NCBI RefSeq assembly: GCF_001667315.1
Contig: NZ_LZHT01000009.1
Span: 124,001 to 188,000 of the forward strand
Length of the DNA stretch: 64,000 nucleotides
DNA from: Mycobacterium sp. 852002-10029_SCH5224772
GTDB taxonomy: Bacteria; Actinomycetota; Actinomycetes; Mycobacteriales; Mycobacteriaceae
Direction of reading: 5' to 3'
The translations under genes were made by a program, and so were the position numbers. Below the pieces are notes generated by a model, which made no database searches, was not told the origin of the DNA, and worked only from the letters and a program-made list of their open reading frames with translations. Below are positions 60,679-64,000 of this stretch, piece by piece; positions within the stretch are counted from its first letter, which is position 1; each line of letters opens with the position of its first letter.

Positions 60679-62015
60679 CAACCACTTCCGAGACGGCGGG
60701 CGCCACGCCGCTCACTCCGGTACTCAGCCGTTTCTGGGACGACCCGGAGTCCTGGACGCTGGAGACCTACCGCCGACACAGCGGGTACGAAGCGATGAAA
60801 AAGGCGCTGGCGATGGAGCCCGACGCGGTGATCGGAATGGTGAAGGATTCCGGGCTGCGCGGGCGCGGTGGCGCCGGCTTCTCCACCGGCACCAAGTGGT
60901 CGTTCATCCCGCAGGGCGACACCGGCGCGGCCGCCAAACCGCACTACCTGGTGGTCAACGCCGACGAGTCGGAACCCGGTACGTGCAAAGACATTCCGCT
61001 GATGCTGGCGACACCGCACACGCTCGTCGAGGGCATCATCATCGCCGCGTACGCGATCCGCGCCCACCTTGCGTTCATCTATGTGCGCGGCGAGGTGCTG
61101 CCGGTGCTGCGCCGCCTGCACAACGCGGTGGCCGAGGCCTACGCCGCCGGCTACCTGGGCCGCGACATCAACGGCTCCGGCTTCGATCTGGATCTGGTGG
61201 TGCACGCCGGCGCCGGCGCCTACATCTGCGGCGAGGAAACCGCCCTGCTGGATTCGCTGGAAGGCCGCCGCGGCCAGCCACGGCTGCGCCCGCCGTTCCC
61301 CGCGGTGGCCGGGCTGTACGGCTGCCCCACCGTGATCAACAACGTCGAATCGATCGCCAGCGTGCCGCCGATCGTGCTGCGCGGCCCCGACTGGTTCCGG
61401 TCGATGGGTAGCGAGAAGTCGCCCGGCTTCACGCTGTATTCGCTGTCCGGGCACGTCGCCCGGCCCGGCCAGTACGAGGCCCCGTTGGGAATCACGTTGC
61501 GCGAGTTGCTCGAATACGCCGGCGGGGTGCGGGCCGGGCATCGGCTCAAGTTCTGGACACCGGGTGGATCGTCGACACCGATCCTCACCGAGGAGCACCT
61601 CGACGTGCCGCTGGACTACGAGGGCGTCGGCGGGGCCGGTTCCATGCTGGGTACCAAGGCGCTGCAGATTTTCGACGAGACGACGTGCGTGGTGCGCGCG
61701 GCCCGGCGCTGGTCGGAGTTCTACAAACACGAGTCGTGTGGCAAATGCACGCCGTGCCGGGAGGGCACTTACTGGCTGGTCCCGATCTACGAGCGGCTGG
61801 AAACCGGCCGGGGCACTCAAGAGGATCTGGACACTCTCCTCGACATCGCCGACGTCCTGTTCGGGAAGTCGTTCTGCGCGTTGGGCGATGGCGCGGCGAT
61901 GCCGGTGCAGTCGTCGATCCGGTACTTCCGGGACGAGTACATCGCCCACGTCGAAGGCGGTGGCTGCCCGTTCGATCCCCGTGACTCGATGCTGACCGCG
62001 AATGGAAAGGCTTGA
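60675..62015 (+). CDS. nuoF: NADH-quinone oxidoreductase subunit F
   Basis: A 446-residue 51-kDa-type subunit that binds NADH and FMN. FMN/NADH site GLRGRGGAGFSTGTKW, VNADESEPGTCKD, YICGEETALLDSLEG; 4Fe-4S cluster ESCGKCTPCREGT with a later Cys in SFCALGDGAA. Followed by a MIRU-type repeat before nuoG. Confidence 0.97.
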   Translation: MTTTSETAGATPLTPVLSRFWDDPESWTLETYRRHSGYEAMKKALAMEPDAVIGMVKDSGLRGRGGAGFSTGTKWSFIPQGDTGAAAKPHYLVVNADESEPGTCKDIPLMLATPHTLVEGIIIAAYAIRAHLAFIYVRGEVLPVLRRLHNAVAEAYAAGYLGRDINGSGFDLDLVVHAGAGAYICGEETALLDSLEGRRGQPRLRPPFPAVAGLYGCPTVINNVESIASVPPIVLRGPDWFRSMGSEKSPGFTLYSLSGHVARPGQYEAPLGITLRELLEYAGGVRAGHRLKFWTPGGSSTPILTEEHLDVPLDYEGVGGAGSMLGTKALQIFDETTCVVRAARRWSEFYKHESCGKCTPCREGTYWLVPIYERLETGRGTQEDLDTLLDIADVLFGKSFCALGDGAAMPVQSSIRYFRDEYIAHVEGGGCPFDPRDSMLTANGKA

Positions 62016-62022
62016 CGCGCTC

Positions 62023-62079
62023 ATGACCCGCGACGGCGACGATGCAGAGCGAAGCGATGAGGAGGAGCGGCGCTCATGA
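62023..62079 (+). repeat. MIRU-type repeat with 18-codon micro-ORF
   Basis: A second copy of the MIRU core (GACGATGCAGAGCGAAGC then GATGAGGAGGAGCGGCGC). Its ORF starts at ATG 62023 and encodes [18 protein letters not shown]; the TGA (62077-62079) overlaps the nuoG ATG at 62076. The ribosome site of nuoG is inside the repeat. Confidence 0.88.
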
Positions 62080-64000
62080 CTAGTTCGGCCAAAACCGAAA
62101 CCGACGACGAGGTGCGTCCTCCGGACATGGTCACGCTGACCATCGACGATGTCGAAATCAGCGTTCCCAAGGGAACTCTGGTGATCCGGGCCGCCGAATT
62201 GATGGGCATCCAGATCCCGCGGTTCTGCGAACACCCGTTGTTGGACCCGGTGGGCGCGTGCCGACAGTGCCTGGTCGAGGTCGAAGGCCAACGCAAGCCG
62301 ATGACGTCGTGCACCGTCGTGGCCACCGACGACATGGTGGTGCGCACCCAACTGACGTCGGAGGTTGCCGACAAGGCGCAGCACATGGTGATGGAACTGC
62401 TCTTGATCAACCATCCGCTGGACTGCCCGATGTGCGACAAGGGCGGCGAGTGCCCGCTGCAGAACCAGGCGATGTCCAACGGCCGGCCCGAGAGCCGATT
62501 CCACGACAACAAGCGGCAATTCGCCAAGCCGATCAACATCTCGTCGCAGGTGCTGCTGGATCGAGAGCGGTGCATCTCGTGCGTGCGCTGCACCCGGTTC
62601 TCGGAACAGATAGCCGGCGACAATTTCATCGACGTGCAGGAGCGCGGTGCGCAGCAGCAGATCGGAATCTATGCCAACGAACCGTTCAACTCCTACTTTT
62701 CGGGCAACACGGTGCAGATCTGCCCGGTGGGCGCGCTGACCGGTACCGCCTACCGGTTCCGGGCGCGTCCCTTCGACCTGGTCTCGAGCCCGAGCGTCTG
62801 TGAACACTGCGCCTCCGGGTGCGCGCAGCGCACCGACCACCGCCGCGGCAAGGTGATGCGCCGGCTGGCCGGCGACGACCCGGAAGTCAACGAGGAGTGG
62901 AACTGCGACAAGGGCCGCTGGGCGTTCAATTACGCCACCCGGCCCGACGTGATCACCAGTCCGCTGGTCCGCGATGCCGACGGCTCGCTGCAACCGGCCT
63001 CGTGGCCACACGCGATCGCCGTCGCGACGCGGGGCCTGGAAGCCGCGCGCGGGCGCGCGGGGGCGCTGGTCGGCGGCCGGGCGACCTTGGAGGACGCCTA
63101 CGCCTATTCCAAGTTTGCACGAATCGTCTTGGACAGCAACGACATCGACTTTCGAGCCCGCCCTAGTTCGGCCGAGGAGGCCGACTTTTTGGCGGCCCGT
63201 ATCGCCGGCAGACCGATTAGCGTCAGCTACGCCGACCTGGAATCCGCCCCCGTGGTCGTGCTGGTCGGGTTCGAGCCCGAGGACGAGTCGCCCATCGTGT
63301 TCCTGCGGCTGCGCAAGGCGGCCCGCAAGCACGGATTGCCCGTCTACGCCGTGGCGCCGTTCGCGACCCGGGCGCTGGACAAGATGTCCGGCCGGCTGAT
63401 CAAGACGGTTCCCGGCGCCGAAGCGTCCGCGCTGGACGGGTTGGCCACCGGCGAGGTGGGCGACCTGCTGTCCACCCCGGGCGCGGTCATCATGGTCGGC
63501 GAGCGTCTGGCCACGGTGCCGGGGGGGTTGTCCGCCGCGGCCCGGCTCGCCGATACCACCGGCGCTCGCCTGGCCTGGGTGCCTCGGCGGGCCGGTGAGC
63601 GGGGCGCGCTGGAGGCCGGTGCGCTGCCCAACTTGCTGCCCGGTGGCCGACCGGTGGACGACGAGACCGCCCGGGCTCAGGTGGCCAAGGCATGGAACGT
63701 GTCCGAATTGCCTTCCGGCAGTGGGCGTGACGTCGACGGCATCCTGACCGCCGCCACCGACGGCACGCTGGACGCACTCCTGGTGGGCGGAGTCGAGCCC
63801 GACGACTTCGCCGATCCGGAAGCGGTGCTGGCGGCCCTGGACGGCGCCGGCTTCGTCGTCAGCCTGGAGATGCGGCACAGCGCCGTCACCGAACGGGCCG
63901 ACGTGGTGTTCCCGGTCGTGTCGACGACACAGAAGGCCGGCGTGTTCGTCAACTGGGAAGGCCGCTTTCGGCCGTTCGAGGCCGCGTTGCACGGCAGTGC
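62076..64000 (+). CDS. nuoG: NADH-quinone oxidoreductase subunit G, 3' part outside window
   Basis: The first about 641 residues of the 75-kDa-type subunit. An N-terminal 2Fe-2S ferredoxin domain ([15 protein letters not shown]), a His/Cys 4Fe-4S site ([20 protein letters not shown] split), then [10 protein letters not shown] and QICPVGALT for further clusters, then the molybdopterin-oxidoreductase-like domain beginning [18 protein letters not shown]. It conducts electrons along the peripheral arm. The window edge cuts the gene; M. tuberculosis NuoG has about 800 residues. Confidence 0.96.
   Translation, partial: MTSSAKTETDDEVRPPDMVTLTIDDVEISVPKGTLVIRAAELMGIQIPRFCEHPLLDPVGACRQCLVEVEGQRKPMTSCTVVATDDMVVRTQLTSEVADKAQHMVMELLLINHPLDCPMCDKGGECPLQNQAMSNGRPESRFHDNKRQFAKPINISSQVLLDRERCISCVRCTRFSEQIAGDNFIDVQERGAQQQIGIYANEPFNSYFSGNTVQICPVGALTGTAYRFRARPFDLVSSPSVCEHCASGCAQRTDHRRGKVMRRLAGDDPEVNEEWNCDKGRWAFNYATRPDVITSPLVRDADGSLQPASWPHAIAVATRGLEAARGRAGALVGGRATLEDAYAYSKFARIVLDSNDIDFRARPSSAEEADFLAARIAGRPISVSYADLESAPVVVLVGFEPEDESPIVFLRLRKAARKHGLPVYAVAPFATRALDKMSGRLIKTVPGAEASALDGLATGEVGDLLSTPGAVIMVGERLATVPGGLSAAARLADTTGARLAWVPRRAGERGALEAGALPNLLPGGRPVDDETARAQVAKAWNVSELPSGSGRDVDGILTAATDGTLDALLVGGVEPDDFADPEAVLAALDGAGFVVSLEMRHSAVTERADVVFPVVSTTQKAGVFVNWEGRFRPFEAALHGS

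Noticed and set aside
60399..63992. A 1197-codon open frame on the minus strand opposite nuoF and nuoG
   Set aside because: It lies antisense to well-conserved nuo genes, is biased in composition and resembles no family; long antisense frames are common in GC-rich DNA.

Overview
The window is a GC-rich actinobacterial chromosome segment that reads as a non-tuberculous Mycobacterium. The evidence is gene identity and order recognisable from M. tuberculosis: ssrA, an Rv3099c-like gene, smpB, ftsX, ftsE, an Rv3103c-like proline-rich protein, an MscS channel (Rv3104c-like), prfB and fprA, then an Rv3134c-like stress protein, hisN (Rv3137), fadE24, fadE23, fadB4, an Rv3143-like receiver and nuoA-G. 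Two MIRU-type repeats, an MPT63-like antigen, F420-type LLM and Ddn-like enzymes and a mycothiol-type maleylpyruvate isomerase fit the same assignment. Several blocks (quinol NO reductase, Kelch kinase, Rieske operon, lva-like module) are not part of that M. tuberculosis gene order.

1-10.8 kb: the 5' part of a CitE-like lyase; a ferritin-like helical protein, a tiny secreted WGxxG-type protein and a hemerythrin, each behind a SigF-like promoter; selO directly after the hemerythrin. Then an LLM oxidoreductase, small membrane proteins, and a TetR regulator divergent from an MpaB/DUF2236 oxygenase with a near-perfect 42-bp operator between them. A DUF732 secreted protein, a phospholipase D-type enzyme and a PhyH-type dioxygenase follow. 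10.8-15.8 kb: a DUF2505 protein and a tightly coupled four-gene minus-strand operon (Rieske oxygenase, 107-aa unknown, TauD-type dioxygenase, LLM oxidoreductase), divergent from a LysR regulator across a perfect dyad. 15.8-21.6 kb: an FHA-FHA-ABC exporter (Rv1747 type) convergent with a receptor Ser/Thr kinase whose ectodomain is twelve Kelch repeats.

21.7-27.2 kb: a Ddn-like protein, an MPT63-like antigen and an unknown, then a small (about 3.5 kb), lower-GC genomic island. It lies between a 22-bp copy of the tmRNA 3' end and the functional ssrA gene. It carries a SigH-type ECF sigma factor coupled to a 76-aa membrane protein, a four-helix membrane protein, repeated palindromes and a decayed esterase, but no visible integrase. 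27.3-35.3 kb: the conserved translation and cell-division block (ssrA/smpB trans-translation, ftsEX, prfB, mechanosensitive channel) and fprA.

35.3-40.9 kb: a universal stress protein divergent from a quinol-type nitric oxide reductase, with two DosR-like boxes in the shared intergenic region. Downstream lie a membrane protein with a transposase-like zinc ribbon and a stomatin/slipin. 41-47.4 kb: hisN, fadE24, fadE23, an aldo-keto reductase and two quinone-reductase-type MDR enzymes. 47.5-55.6 kb: an acyl-CoA/aromatic catabolism cluster with a homogentisate-dioxygenase-like cupin, hydrolase, CoA-transferase, HMG-CoA-lyase-like enzyme and TetR. It ends in an acyl-CoA dehydrogenase, APH-like kinase and DUF6285 trio that resembles LvaC, LvaA and LvaB. 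55.6-64 kb: YceI, an atypical receiver, and the proton-pumping NADH dehydrogenase operon nuoA-nuoG, with nuoG cut by the window edge.
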